Positions 8,507 through 18,285 of a DNA stretch of 64,000 bases are shown here, one piece after another. Under the pieces are notes generated by a model, which was not told where the DNA came from, did no database searches, and saw only the letters and a list, made by a program, of their open reading frames with translations. Source of the stretch: Acidobacteriota bacterium (lineage in GTDB: Bacteria; Acidobacteriota; Terriglobia; Bryobacterales; Bryobacteraceae); NCBI GenBank assembly GCA_025352795.1, contig JANXSF010000073.1, positions 20,844 through 84,843 on the forward strand, written 5' to 3'. Made by a program: the position numbers and the translations under genes. Positions within the stretch are counted from its first letter, which is position 1. Each line of letters opens with the position of its first letter.

Positions 8507-10651
8507 CTAGCGCTTCCATTCCGACGCCATATTGTCGTCAGTGATTACCCGCGCATTTCGTGTCCGCTGGCGAATGCTTTCCAACGCCTCCACCGCCAGG
8601 TGTTCGTTACCTGTGAAGTCTTTCCGGTTGAGATACACTGCCAACTGATCCAGCCGTTTGAGGGCTGACGGATCAGCCGCGTCCAATACAGGCTTGCCTC
8701 CTAGTCGATAACTCAACAAAGACTTGCGCCAACGGGCTTCATCCAGTTGCAGGGGACTGTCACTTACAGCAAGAAATGGCCCGAAGCGGAACGCATAGGG
8801 AAACATAGTGACGCCAGTAAGTTGGGCATCATCTGAGTAAGTGGTGTTGTAGTAAACAATACCGCCTGGCTTCAGCATTTCGCGAGCTAAAGTGAGCATC
8901 TCCACGGAAAGTAAATTGGTTGTATTGGCACGCCAGTGTTGGCCTGTGTCCATCAGGATAGCGTCGAATTTCCGCTGACGATTGCGAACCATCCAACGGC
9001 GTCCATCGTCCACCACAATCTCTAATTTCGGATTATGCAACAGGGGCGCCACTTCCGGGTAGCGTGCAATCACGGTGAGGTATCCGGGATTGATTTCCAC
9101 TGCAACAGCGCTTTCCAGTTGTGGGTGGTTGCCTACAATCTGAGCCCAGGCACCGCCAGCCACTCCAATCAGCAACACCTGTTTCGGTGATGCGTGCAAA
9201 TAGCTCAATGAGAAGGGACGAATGCAGCTATCGGAGTTGAGTAAGTCAGTACTTAGAATCCCATCGCGTGCGCCGCCACCATAGATTACTCGATCCTTAT
9301 CGACAGTAACTACACCACTGCGTGTTTCTACGATATCTGTGAAGTGATCACTCGGTTCGTATTCGTCTTTGAACTGCAGGCGCTCATAGACTGCGTCGAA
9401 CCGATAGCCGACACATAACAGGGCCAAAGCGAAAGCAATATAACTTCTGCGGCCTGCCATGGTGAGGATGAGGAAGGCAATGGAAAGGCCAAGCAATGCA
9501 AGGAACACGACGATACCCTGCAATGTCCAAGTGTCCATTAGTATGAATCCCATGAAGTAAGTGCCCGCCGCTGATCCAGCGATGTTACTCAAATAAAGGT
9601 AGCTCAACCCTTGACCAGCGCTGGCATTGGATGGGACGGTGATGTGGCAAATCAGCGGGAACACTGCGCCTAGGGCGCCTGCGGCTACTGCGATCAGCGG
9701 AAACGTGTATTCGTAACTCAGCCACTGCACGGCATGGCCGAGTAGCGGCACAGTGAAGAAACTGAGTACGGTTGCCCCCATCATCAAGCCTGCAATGGCG
9801 CTCAGCAGCGAATCTTTATCACGTCCCCGGCACAACTGTCGGGAACATAGTGATCCAAAAGCAATGCCGGCGAGAAAGGATCCCAACACGAATGAGAAGC
9901 AGCGCGGACTGCCTCCGCTGACAAAGGAATAGACGCGATACCAGACAATTTCATAGCCAAGTGATATGAATCCGGCTACGCCAGCAATGGCAATTCCCAC
10001 GGGGAAAGGCAGCACCGCCACACTTACTGGTTCTGGAGCTATAACTGAACTTTCAAGGGCCCTCGATTTCGATGCAAAGAACAAGACTGAACACCCAACG
10101 ATTGCGTTGAGCGCAGCCGCCAATCTTACCGACCCAGACATTCCCAGCATCGGCAGAATGACCAAGGCCGCCGCAAAACATGCCGCTGATGAACCGAGTG
10201 TGTTGGCGAAGTAGAGCATACCCACAGATCGACCAACGTTGCCTGATCGACTGACCAATTCCGCTACCAACACTGGCAGCGTAGCGCCCATCAAAATGGT
10301 GGGAAAAACGATTAAACCAAATGTGATTAAAAATGTTTGGGTAGGTGGAGAGCCCGCAGTGAATGCGGCCACCCAATGGAACAATGGCAAGGAAACAATT
10401 CCAAAGCCAGCAATCCCTAGTTCGATGAGTCCGAATATTGTGAAGCGGCTAATCCCTTTGCGGTTAGAAAGCCAGCCGCCCAGCATGCTGCCCAAGCCAA
10501 GTCCAAGCAGGAAGGCACTTACAACCACGGTAACCGATTCAATGTTGACGCCAAATATGGTGTAGAGGGTGCGCTGCCACACCACTTGATAGAGGAGTGC
10601 AGGAAAGCCTGAGACGAAGAATAGAAGGTAGAGCCAACGGAAATTGAGCAT
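8507..10651 (-). CDS. Membrane protein with C-terminal spermidine synthase-like domain
   Basis: 714 residues. The N-terminal about 420 residues hold some twelve hydrophobic segments, opening with LLFFVSGFPALLYQVVWQR, a signature of fused MFS/spermidine synthase proteins. The C-terminal third has a Rossmann-like methyltransferase/aminopropyltransferase fold with VLLIGVAGGAWAQIV, an acidic residue after the second strand (AVEINP) and the DAILMDTG strand. The classical GGGDG of spermidine synthase is replaced, so polyamine synthesis should not be assumed. Probably an inner membrane enzyme of unknown substrate. It is convergent to phoU, and its start lies about 20 bp after the stop of the VapC gene on the same strand. 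Confidence 0.8.
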   Translation of the reverse strand: MLNFRWLYLLFFVSGFPALLYQVVWQRTLYTIFGVNIESVTVVVSAFLLGLGLGSMLGGWLSNRKGISRFTIFGLIELGIAGFGIVSLPLFHWVAAFTAGSPPTQTFLITFGLIVFPTILMGATLPVLVAELVSRSGNVGRSVGMLYFANTLGSSAACFAAALVILPMLGMSGSVRLAAALNAIVGCSVLFFASKSRALESSVIAPEPVSVAVLPFPVGIAIAGVAGFISLGYEIVWYRVYSFVSGGSPRCFSFVLGSFLAGIAFGSLCSRQLCRGRDKDSLLSAIAGLMMGATVLSFFTVPLLGHAVQWLSYEYTFPLIAVAAGALGAVFPLICHITVPSNASAGQGLSYLYLSNIAGSAAGTYFMGFILMDTWTLQGIVVFLALLGLSIAFLILTMAGRRSYIAFALALLCVGYRFDAVYERLQFKDEYEPSDHFTDIVETRSGVVTVDKDRVIYGGGARDGILSTDLLNSDSCIRPFSLSYLHASPKQVLLIGVAGGAWAQIVGNHPQLESAVAVEINPGYLTVIARYPEVAPLLHNPKLEIVVDDGRRWMVRNRQRKFDAILMDTGQHWRANTTNLLSVEMLTLAREMLKPGGIVYYNTTYSDDAQLTGVTMFPYAFRFGPFLAVSDSPLQLDEARWRKSLLSYRLGGKPVLDAADPSALKRLDQLAVYLNRKDFTGNEHLAVEALESIRQRTRNARVITDDNMASEWKR

Positions 10652-10670
10652 CGTGGAAGTGAGTCTCCGT

Positions 10671-11072
10671 CTACTGGTCGTGTGAGATCAGAGTCAAACC
10701 GGGAACACCCAAATAGTCGGCGCGGTTGTGAGTAACCAGCGGGGCTTCATAGAGCAAAGCCGTGGCGGCGATCCACGCGTCCGCACATTCAATTCTCCGA
10801 CCTGCGGCTTGTGCCAAAACCATCACTTCTGCCCACTTGCAGCAGAGACTTGGACTAGAGGGCACCACCGTGAATCGGCTGAGGTATGTGCGAAGCCAAT
10901 GAAGGCGCTGAGAGCTCCACTTATATTGGAGAGCCCAGCGTTCCAGCTCCGCAACACTCATGAATGAAATGACGGCAACTTTTCTAATTAGGTCGGGATT
11001 GTAACGGGAGCCAATGGAATGATTCTTGAAAATGAACGAAATAACATCGGTATCGACAACTATCGCAGTCAT
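10671..11072 (-). CDS. vapC: PIN-domain toxin, VapC family
   Basis: A 133-residue PIN-domain ribonuclease. The acidic residues of the active site are visible: VVDTDVISF near the N-terminus, the Glu in SVAELERWA, ECADAWIAATAL, and the late THNRADY. VapC proteins cleave tRNA or rRNA when released from their antitoxin. ATG 11072 overlaps the antitoxin stop as ATGA, the usual arrangement of these pairs. A start at 11105 in the same frame would add eleven residues inside the antitoxin gene and is rejected. Confidence 0.85.
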   Translation of the reverse strand: MTAIVVDTDVISFIFKNHSIGSRYNPDLIRKVAVISFMSVAELERWALQYKWSSQRLHWLRTYLSRFTVVPSSPSLCCKWAEVMVLAQAAGRRIECADAWIAATALLYEAPLVTHNRADYLGVPGLTLISHDQ

Positions 11073-11299
11073 GCTGCGGAGCCGGATTGCGAATGGCCGC
11101 GCCACTGGTGGATTGCCGCAAGGAACTCCTCGACGGATTCCTCTTCTGGCCAGAAACCGCCGTGAAGAAGGGATATATCGGTGATGGGTCCCGTGCCTTG
11201 CTCGATCATTAGTTCTTCGATGGACGGATACACAAGAGGTTCCTTCTGAAGAGCTGGCTTAGGTTCGGGATTACTGGGATGTTTATTCAGCTTTGCCAC
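11069..11299 (-). CDS. Antitoxin partner of the PIN toxin (VapB-like)
   Basis: 76 residues from a GTG start. It is small, charged and has a C-terminal region rich in acidic residues (LLHGGFWPEEESVEEFLAAIHQW), as in antitoxins that wrap around a PIN partner. No clear DNA-binding fold is recognisable from sequence. It overlaps vapC by 4 bp, so the two are translationally coupled. The function is assigned from the neighbour, not from a family match. Confidence 0.65.
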   Translation of the reverse strand: MAKLNKHPSNPEPKPALQKEPLVYPSIEELMIEQGTGPITDISLLHGGFWPEEESVEEFLAAIHQWRGHSQSGSAA

Positions 11300-11394
11300 G
11301 GGTTAGTTATAAGTATATCCTTCCACAACAAGCACTTGCTTAACGCCGCAGCGTGGGAACATACTGGTTTACCGAAGCTCCATTTACTGCCGCG

Positions 11395-13923
11395 ATGCCC
11401 ACTGATCCTAACGCACTCAGCGAATATCTTCGCAAACGTTCCCTTGAAAAAACTCCTGAACCGGATGCTCAAGACGCAGCGGCGCGCACGTTGCCGCCAA
11501 ATGTTTACTGTGTCCAGCGGCACCATGCCAGTCGATTGCATTACGATTTGCGGATGGAAGTGGCCGGAACTCTTAAATCGTGGGCTGTGCCACAAGGGCC
11601 TACGCTTGACCCGGAATTCAAGCGTCTGGCGGTGCACGTGGAAGATCATCCCTTGCTGTACGCCACGTTTGAAGGCAACATTCCCAAAGGAAATTACGGC
11701 GCAGGTTCCATGATGCTGTGGGATTTTGGCACATTTGAAACTCTTGGAGATACGCCTGTTGCGGGTCAACTGGAACGCGGTGATTTTAAGTTCCGGTTGA
11801 GTGGCATCAAACTGAATGGTGATTTTGCATTGGTGCGTACCAAGCGCGGTAAGGGCAATGAATGGCTTTTGCTGAAGAAAAAAGGATTGGGTGCGGTTCC
11901 TGGTTGGGATGCAGAACAACATGCAACCAGCGTGGCCACTGGTCGTACGCAGGCGGAAATCGCCGCAGATCTGCCTGCCCGTTTCACATCGGCAAAGCTG
12001 GAAGGCGGATTAGAAACATCCATGCCCACGGCCATTACGCCGATGTTGGCCACCCTTGCAGAAGCCGCGCCGATCGGTTCCGATTGGGTCTACGAGATTA
12101 AATGGGATGGCGTGCGCGCTGTCGCAATGATTGAAAATGGCGCCATGCGATTGTTCGGTCGCAAAGGCACATCCATAGATCGCCAGTATCCTGAACTGAG
12201 CGTAATGCCACATGCAGTGAATGCGAAATCGGCAATCCTGGATGGTGAAATCGCCGCTATCGATGAAAACGGCCGACCCAGTTTTGAACGCTTGCAACCT
12301 CGCATTATGGCTACTGATCCAAATGCGATTGCCGCCATGGCGCGATCCCGCCCAGTTATTTTCTTTGCCTTCGACCTGTTGTATTTAGATGGGGAGGACC
12401 TGCGCAATGTGGCGCTGCAGGATCGCAAAAAACGGCTTGCTGAAATCCTGACAGCATCCCCGGTCTTGACTATCTCTGAGCATTTCAATACCGATCCAAA
12501 TGCGCTGTTGGCCGCAGCGCGCGCACAAGGTCTGGAAGGAATTGTCGCCAAACGCCTCTCCAGTCGGTATCAGGCAGCACGCAGCAAAGAGTGGCTGAAA
12601 ATCAAAATCAATCACGAACAGGATTTTGTGTTGTGCGGTTATACGCGCGGGGAACGCGATTATTTCGGTGCGTTAGTGCTGGGCGTGTACGACCAAGGCA
12701 AGTTGAAATATGCCGGAAATGTAGGCACCGGATTTGACCGCAAAATGATGGAGTTGATTCACTCTAAGCTGAACCCGCTGGAAACAGATCAAGCGCAATT
12801 CGCTATTGTTCCGACGCTGCCGCAAGCCATTGTCTGGACGCTTCCAGAACTGGTGGCTACTGTGAAATATCTGGAGTGGACCAATGATGGACGCCTTCGC
12901 GCCCCTGTGTTTGTTGGTCTGCGCAACGATATTGATCCTAAAGAATGCACACGTGAGAGTGAAACTGGGCCTGATGTTCCTCCACCTTTGTTGCCAGTCG
13001 ACAAGGCAGAAGCCGCAGTCACAATTGAAGGGCATACCATGCGATTTAAGAACCTGAACAAGGTGTTCTATCCGCGTGAAGGTTACACCAAAGGCGATGT
13101 GATCAACTACTATGCAGCGGTATCGGAATGGCTGATTCCGCATTGGAAAGATCGTCCATTGTCGCTCCGCCGCTATCCGGATGGAATTGAAGGCGAAGGT
13201 TTTTTTCAAAAAAACGCCGCTACTGGATTTCCCGATTGGGTGCGCCTGCAAACGATTATTGCGGAAGATCATAAAGAACGCACGCAAGTTGTTGGTGACG
13301 GAAAGGCACTGCTGATCTACATGGCGAATCTGGGTTGCATCGACCAGAACCCATGGATGAGCCATGTGGAAACGTTAGATAGTCCTGACTTCATCCTGAT
13401 TGATTTGGACCCCAGTGAATGCAGCTATGACCGCATTGTGGAGGCTGCCCAATACGTGCGACGCAAGCTGGATTTATTGGGACTTACTGGATACCCGAAA
13501 ACTACCGGAGGTGACGGCATGCACATCTATGTTCCTTTGCAACCGGTATATTCTTACGACCAGAGTCGTGGCTTGGCGGAAATCCTGGCGCGGATTGCTG
13601 CAGCGGAGCGACACGACCTTTTCACCATGCCTCGCTCAGTCAATAAGCGCGAGAAAGGCAAGGTATATTTCGACTATTTGCAGAACGCCAGAGGGAAAAC
13701 AATATCGGCACCTTACGTTCCAAGAGCTTATGCCGGAGCTCCTGTGGCCACCCCGTTGGAATGGCGCGAAGTGACCCCAGGCTTGCGTCCAGAGCAGTTT
13801 CATATTCGAAATGCAATTGAGCGTTTTGTACGTGTGGGAGATCTGTTCGGGGGCGTGCTGACCAATCTGCAGCGGCTGGAACCGGCCATGGAGCGGCTGG
13901 AAAAGATTGTGAACGGCGGCTAA
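11395..13923 (+). CDS. ligD: Multifunctional DNA ligase D (phosphoesterase-ligase-polymerase)
   Basis: The bacterial end-joining ligase, about 842 residues. Domain order is 3'-phosphoesterase (RHHASRLHYDLRME and WAVPQGPTLDP, residues about 40-160), ATP-dependent ligase with nucleotidyl Lys in YEIKWDGVRA (about 230-240) and the EGIVAKR motif, then the polymerase/primase domain with LIDLDPS and TTGGDGMHIYVPL. The start at ATG 11395 (MPTDPNALSEYLRKR) fits the usual phosphoesterase N-terminus better than GTG 11353. LigD normally works with Ku bound to DNA ends; no ku gene is visible in this window. Confidence 0.93.
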   Translation: MPTDPNALSEYLRKRSLEKTPEPDAQDAAARTLPPNVYCVQRHHASRLHYDLRMEVAGTLKSWAVPQGPTLDPEFKRLAVHVEDHPLLYATFEGNIPKGNYGAGSMMLWDFGTFETLGDTPVAGQLERGDFKFRLSGIKLNGDFALVRTKRGKGNEWLLLKKKGLGAVPGWDAEQHATSVATGRTQAEIAADLPARFTSAKLEGGLETSMPTAITPMLATLAEAAPIGSDWVYEIKWDGVRAVAMIENGAMRLFGRKGTSIDRQYPELSVMPHAVNAKSAILDGEIAAIDENGRPSFERLQPRIMATDPNAIAAMARSRPVIFFAFDLLYLDGEDLRNVALQDRKKRLAEILTASPVLTISEHFNTDPNALLAAARAQGLEGIVAKRLSSRYQAARSKEWLKIKINHEQDFVLCGYTRGERDYFGALVLGVYDQGKLKYAGNVGTGFDRKMMELIHSKLNPLETDQAQFAIVPTLPQAIVWTLPELVATVKYLEWTNDGRLRAPVFVGLRNDIDPKECTRESETGPDVPPPLLPVDKAEAAVTIEGHTMRFKNLNKVFYPREGYTKGDVINYYAAVSEWLIPHWKDRPLSLRRYPDGIEGEGFFQKNAATGFPDWVRLQTIIAEDHKERTQVVGDGKALLIYMANLGCIDQNPWMSHVETLDSPDFILIDLDPSECSYDRIVEAAQYVRRKLDLLGLTGYPKTTGGDGMHIYVPLQPVYSYDQSRGLAEILARIAAAERHDLFTMPRSVNKREKGKVYFDYLQNARGKTISAPYVPRAYAGAPVATPLEWREVTPGLRPEQFHIRNAIERFVRVGDLFGGVLTNLQRLEPAMERLEKIVNGG

Positions 13924-13954
13924 CTTTCAGGGGATAAGCCTTATAATACTCTCT

Positions 13955-14989
13955 ATGTACCGCCGGTCGTTCCTGACTACCGCTGCGGCTGCCCCTTTGG
14001 TTGCCGCACAACAGTTACGAGGTCTTAACGTGCGCCTTGGCATTGATTTATTTAGCATCCGTTCGCAAAACTGGACCCCCTTTGAGTACCTGGATTACTG
14101 CGCCAAGTGGGGTGCCAAAGTGGTCCACTTTTCCGAAATCCGCTTTATTGGAAACCTTGAAAAAGATCACTTGAAGAGAGTGGGCGAGTATGCCAGGAAA
14201 TTGGATATTGAAGTGGAAATCGGGATGCGGTCCATTTGCCCCACGTCGACTTTATTCGATCCCAAACAAGGTACTGGCGAAGAACAAATCAGCCGTATGA
14301 TTGATGCCGCAGTTACTGTTGGTTCCCCCATTGTGCGGGCGTTTCTTGGATCCAGTTTAGACCGTGTCGGCAAGATTCCCTTGGAACAACACATTGAAAA
14401 CGCCGCCAAAGTATTGCGCGGTGTGCGTTCTAAGGCGATGGATAATGGCAAGAAAATCGCGATTGAAAATCATTCTGGGGATATGCAAGGGCGCGAACTG
14501 AAATCGCTGATTGAGCAGGCAGGGAAGGATTTCGTAGGCGCGTGTCTCGATTCCGGTAACCCTTGCTGGACGGTGGAAGATCCGCATGTCACGCTGGAAC
14601 ATCTGGCACCTTATGTGCTCACCAGTCATGTGCGCGATAGTATGGTTTGGCGCACGTCGGAGGGGGCGGCCATGCAGTGGACACGCCTGGGCGAAGGCAA
14701 TGTGGGCATTGCCGAATGGATCAAAAAGTATGTGGAGTTATGTCCGGGCAAGGCCATGTCTTTGGAAATCATAGTTACGAACACACGAGCCTTCCCCTAC
14801 TTACAACCGAAGTTTTGGGATGCATATCGCAAGCAGCCTGCCTGGGAATTTGCGCGATTCGCAGCTATCGCTGACAAGGGTAAGCCCATGGCTGAACATC
14901 CGAAGCTTTCCCAACCGGAATCAATTGCCAAGGAAAAGGAAGATCTGGAAGTGTCGCTGAACTGGTTAAAAGCGTTGCAGGGGACATGA
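13955..14989 (+). CDS. Exported sugar phosphate isomerase/epimerase-like TIM-barrel protein
   Basis: 344 residues with a twin-arginine-like N-terminus (YRRSFLTTAAAAPLVAA), then a xylose isomerase-like TIM barrel. Metal-ligand positions typical of the family are seen in KIAIENHSGDM, GACLDSGNPCWTVEDP and SHVRDSMVW. Members act on sugars or sugar phosphates, but the substrate cannot be read from sequence. The stop overlaps the next start by 4 bp, so the pair is co-translated. Confidence 0.8.
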   Translation: MYRRSFLTTAAAAPLVAAQQLRGLNVRLGIDLFSIRSQNWTPFEYLDYCAKWGAKVVHFSEIRFIGNLEKDHLKRVGEYARKLDIEVEIGMRSICPTSTLFDPKQGTGEEQISRMIDAAVTVGSPIVRAFLGSSLDRVGKIPLEQHIENAAKVLRGVRSKAMDNGKKIAIENHSGDMQGRELKSLIEQAGKDFVGACLDSGNPCWTVEDPHVTLEHLAPYVLTSHVRDSMVWRTSEGAAMQWTRLGEGNVGIAEWIKKYVELCPGKAMSLEIIVTNTRAFPYLQPKFWDAYRKQPAWEFARFAAIADKGKPMAEHPKLSQPESIAKEKEDLEVSLNWLKALQGT

Positions 14990-15861
14990 GGAATCTCATC
15001 TTTTGTTTATTGGTTGGCTGTGCGACGGCTTCCGCACAGTTGATAGATTATGTCAAAAGCCAAACGGCGCGGGGCAACTTTGAAGCCGCTGAGCAAGCCA
15101 TTGCACAACTTAAGACCAAGTACGGCACAGTTCCTGAAATCCTGGAAGCGCATTCCTGGTTGGGGCGCGGCGCGTTGTCCGCTAAACGGTTAGATAAAGC
15201 GGAACAGTACGCGGCAGAAACTTACAAGCTATGTGAAGAGGCATTGAAGCATAGTAAACTGGATGCCGAACCACGCTTGCCCATTGCATTGGGTGCCGCC
15301 ATTGAAGTGCAGGCGCAAGTGTTGGCGCAGCATGGGCAGCGTAGTGAAGCGGTTGCTTATCTGAATGGCGAACTAAAGAAATATCATGCCACCAGCATCC
15401 GCGCTCGCATTCAAAAGAACATTCATCTGCTCAGCCTGGAAGGCAAACCGGCACCTCCGTTGGAAGGTGTAGTGAAATGGCAAGGTAAACCGACCCTGCT
15501 GTTCTTTTGGGCTCACTGGTGTTCCGATTGCAAACAGCAAGGTCCGGTGATTGATCGGTTGCGGCAGGAGTTTCACACGCTGCAGGTGTTGGCTCCCACG
15601 CAGACATACGGTTATGTTGCCGGTGGGCAAGAGGCTTCACGAGCTGTAGAACTGCCGTATATCAAGCGCGTGTTCGATCAGTTTTATTCGACCTTACGAT
15701 CTGTGCCAATGCCAATTAATGAAGAAAATTTTCGAGCCTATGGAGCCAGTTCCACGCCGACCCTGGTGTTGCTGGATCGGGTCGGCGTGGTTCGGTTGTA
15801 TCATCCTGGCCAGATGAGTTACGAAGAGTTAAAGCCTGTTATCGCGCGCTGGATTAAATAA
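14986..15861 (+). CDS. Exported TlpA/thioredoxin-like protein with helical repeat N-terminus
   Basis: 291 residues. A signal peptide (ending near ATASA) is followed by a helical region of about 120 residues with TPR-like character and then a thioredoxin fold. The active-site motif is FWAHWCSDCKQQGP, and the cis-proline region is SSTPTLVLLDRVG. Probably a periplasmic thiol-disulfide oxidoreductase. The ATG overlaps the stop of the isomerase-like gene. Confidence 0.8.
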   Translation: MRNLIFCLLVGCATASAQLIDYVKSQTARGNFEAAEQAIAQLKTKYGTVPEILEAHSWLGRGALSAKRLDKAEQYAAETYKLCEEALKHSKLDAEPRLPIALGAAIEVQAQVLAQHGQRSEAVAYLNGELKKYHATSIRARIQKNIHLLSLEGKPAPPLEGVVKWQGKPTLLFFWAHWCSDCKQQGPVIDRLRQEFHTLQVLAPTQTYGYVAGGQEASRAVELPYIKRVFDQFYSTLRSVPMPINEENFRAYGASSTPTLVLLDRVGVVRLYHPGQMSYEELKPVIARWIK

Positions 15862-15877
15862 TTGACGAAGTAGCTAA

Positions 15878-16255
15878 CTACTTCTTAGCCATGGCCTCAT
15901 GCGCTATTGCCATCATGTGCGCTTCCTTGGCTGCCTTGCCCATGCTTTCCGCCAGATAATCGCAGTGGGCGGCTGTATCCGGCGCCATTGGATGCTTCGT
16001 TTCCGAAACAGTCGGCTTGGCCCGATACATCTTTGCCATCTCAGTGTGCTCTGCTGATTCCATTTCGTACCGCTTGGAAAGTGCTTCAAAGTGCGCGGCC
16101 AGACGCAGATGATCTTGCGGTGTGCTCATCCTGGCCAGCAAAGCATTCAATTCTTTCTTGGATAATTCACGTGGCCGTTCAGCGGCGAAAGTGATTCCCA
16201 TGCCAGCCGTAGCTAACAGCACAGGTCCCATCATAACTAACATTCTTCGTTTCAT
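15878..16255 (-). CDS. Small exported His/Met-containing protein, last gene of a seven-gene operon
   Basis: 125 residues from ATG 16255, chosen because AAGGAG lies seven bases upstream; an in-frame start at 16279 would overlap the ABC ATPase gene. A signal peptide (VLLATAGMGITFAA) is followed by a short all-helical region with many His, Met and Glu (HLRLAAHFEALSKRYEMES; AHMMAIAHEAMAKK). This composition suggests a periplasmic helical bundle that might bind metal, but I do not recognise the family. It is the 3' end of the minus-strand operon that starts at 20974. Confidence 0.7.
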   Translation of the reverse strand: MKRRMLVMMGPVLLATAGMGITFAAERPRELSKKELNALLARMSTPQDHLRLAAHFEALSKRYEMESAEHTEMAKMYRAKPTVSETKHPMAPDTAAHCDYLAESMGKAAKEAHMMAIAHEAMAKK

Positions 16256-16268
16256 AAATTGCTCCTTT

Positions 16269-16991
16269 TTACAAATCAACTTTACTGCTCGAAATCAATG
16301 GGGCGGGTTCGTTGCGTTCTTCCTGAACGATCCGCCCATCTTCCAAAATGATTGTGCGATCAGCTTCCGCGCCAAACGCTGTATTATGCGTCGTCAGTAA
16401 GATCGCCAGCCCCTCTTCGGCGGCCAACCGCTTGAACAGGGCGATGATGGATTGGCCAGTAACTTTATCCAAATTCCCCGTCGGTTCATCGGCCACCAAA
16501 ATTTTCGGACCAATGATTAGCGCCCTGGCAATGGCCACCCGTTGCATTTGCCCGCCTGACAATTCCCGAGGCAGATGAGTTGCACGATCGGTAAGCCCCA
16601 CCGCTGACAGAATCGCTCGCGTTCTTTCTGGGTTAGTGCGCAGGCCCAAAAACATCAGCGGCAGTTCCACATTTTCTGTCACGGTAAGGGTCGGCAACAG
16701 TGAGAACTGCTGGAACACGAAGCCCAACAGGCCGCGACGAACTTCCACCAGTTGATCTTCCGAAAGACCCGCCACTGACTTTCCATCTACATTGAGCGTC
16801 CCTTCTGTGGGCGCATCCAAGCAGGAAAGAATGTTGATGAGTGTCGTCTTGCCTGAACCGGACGGCCCCAGAATGGCCACAATCTCACCCTTGCGAATGG
16901 CGATGTCCACTCCGTCAAGAGCCTTCACTGTCTCACTACCGCGATGGTAGTAACGCTTTAATCCATGCCCTTCAATAATGACGTCGTTCAT
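16269..16991 (-). CDS. ABC transporter ATP-binding protein, MacB/LolD type
   Basis: A 240-residue ATPase with Walker A GPSGSGKTT, signature LSGGQMQRVAIARAL, Walker B ILVADEPTGNLD and H-loop TTHN. The ADEPTGNLD box is typical of ATPases that pair with FtsX-like permeases (LolD, MacB). Its partner is the permease gene whose stop lies 1 bp upstream. These systems move lipoproteins, peptides or drugs out of the inner membrane or work as mechanotransmitters; the cargo here is unknown. Confidence 0.9.
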   Translation of the reverse strand: MNDVIIEGHGLKRYYHRGSETVKALDGVDIAIRKGEIVAILGPSGSGKTTLINILSCLDAPTEGTLNVDGKSVAGLSEDQLVEVRRGLLGFVFQQFSLLPTLTVTENVELPLMFLGLRTNPERTRAILSAVGLTDRATHLPRELSGGQMQRVAIARALIIGPKILVADEPTGNLDKVTGQSIIALFKRLAAEEGLAILLTTHNTAFGAEADRTIILEDGRIVQEERNEPAPLISSSKVDL

Positions 16992-16992
16992 A

Positions 16993-18285
16993 TCAATCTC
17001 CTTTGTTGATGGCTTCTACTGGACGCATAGAGGACGCCCGCCAAGCAGGATAAAGCCCTGCGAAGAATCCCAGGATCACTGCTCCCAGCACCGCATAACC
17101 AATCACCGCAGGCGTGATGCGAACAATAGAACCAGATACTCCCAAATCTGCAATCGATTTAATGGCCCGCTCCACCAGGCCAGAGCCGACCACGGCCAGC
17201 ACGGAACCGGCCATTGCGCCGCACAGGCAGATCATCACCGTCTCAAGCCAAATGAGTTGAAATACAGATTCACGCCTGGCCCCCAGCGCTTTCATGATTC
17301 CGATCTCAGATGTTCGTTCGTAAACACTCATCAGGATTGTGTTGATGACTCCAATGAAAGCGACGATCATGGCGATGGCCGCCACCGCCGCAATCATTGT
17401 CTGTGCAGTTGAAACCAGACTGACCAGCGTGTTCTTCACTTGCTGCAAACCCACTACCTGCACTTCCGGCAGCTTCAGCCAACGAGTTTCAAATTGACGC
17501 AATTTGACTGCTGAAAACTGCTTCAACTTGATTCCCAAAATCGTCAATTGGCCGGGCCGACCAAAGTATTCACGGGCGACGTCAAGTGGCAGAAAAACTG
17601 TACCGTCATCCTGCGTTCCTGTCCTATCCATCACGCCCACCACCTTGAATTCGTGCATCACTGCGTTGGTCATACCAGATGGAGTAATTGAGGCGTAAAA
17701 CGTGTCACCTACCTTACGTTGTTCGTATTCGGCGGCCTCAAAACCCAGCACCACTTCGTTTTTTGAGTCCGCAGTAAACCATCGGCCACCGGCGTATCCA
17801 GAGCCTTGTTTGAAAGCGATCCACGGCTTCATCACTTTGTAACTAGGCACGTCGATCCCGCTGATGATCAGGAAATTCTTTTCCTTTTCGTCATCACGAA
17901 TGCCACTACCCTGCTTCTGCGCCACGCCGACAAAAATTGGCGTAATGCTCTCAATGTCCGGGTCACTCTTCACCTTCTCGTAAGTGTCACCAGGAAGATA
18001 AAGCAGGCCTGTGCCGCCTTTCAGCATCATAGTTGCCGCTTCATAGGGGCAGCCCTTGGCCATGATCATCACCTGGAAACCTAGCATGTCAATGCTCTTG
18101 TCAATCGCATCGCGATAACCCAACATGAAGCCACCAAGCGACACTGCCACGGTGACAGCAAGCCCAACACCAGCAACAGTGAGCGCCGTGCGGATCACTC
18201 GTCGACGAAGATTTTTGATGGCAAGCACAAAGTAGCGCTTCAGGATAAATGGATCGGTTCTTGTATCGTTGTTCATAAGATTCAC
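16993..18285 (-). CDS. FtsX-like ABC transporter permease, MacB type
   Basis: 430 residues: an N-terminal membrane helix (ALTVAGVGLAVTVAVSLGG), a periplasmic MacB-like domain of about 220 residues, then three helices forming the FtsX core with the cytoplasmic segment YERTSEIGIMKALGARRESVF that docks on the ATPase. The C-terminus ends in the common PVEAINKGD. It overlaps the upstream gene by 4 bp and is followed 1 bp later by the ATPase. Confidence 0.9.
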   Translation of the reverse strand: MNLMNNDTRTDPFILKRYFVLAIKNLRRRVIRTALTVAGVGLAVTVAVSLGGFMLGYRDAIDKSIDMLGFQVMIMAKGCPYEAATMMLKGGTGLLYLPGDTYEKVKSDPDIESITPIFVGVAQKQGSGIRDDEKEKNFLIISGIDVPSYKVMKPWIAFKQGSGYAGGRWFTADSKNEVVLGFEAAEYEQRKVGDTFYASITPSGMTNAVMHEFKVVGVMDRTGTQDDGTVFLPLDVAREYFGRPGQLTILGIKLKQFSAVKLRQFETRWLKLPEVQVVGLQQVKNTLVSLVSTAQTMIAAVAAIAMIVAFIGVINTILMSVYERTSEIGIMKALGARRESVFQLIWLETVMICLCGAMAGSVLAVVGSGLVERAIKSIADLGVSGSIVRITPAVIGYAVLGAVILGFFAGLYPAWRASSMRPVEAINKGD

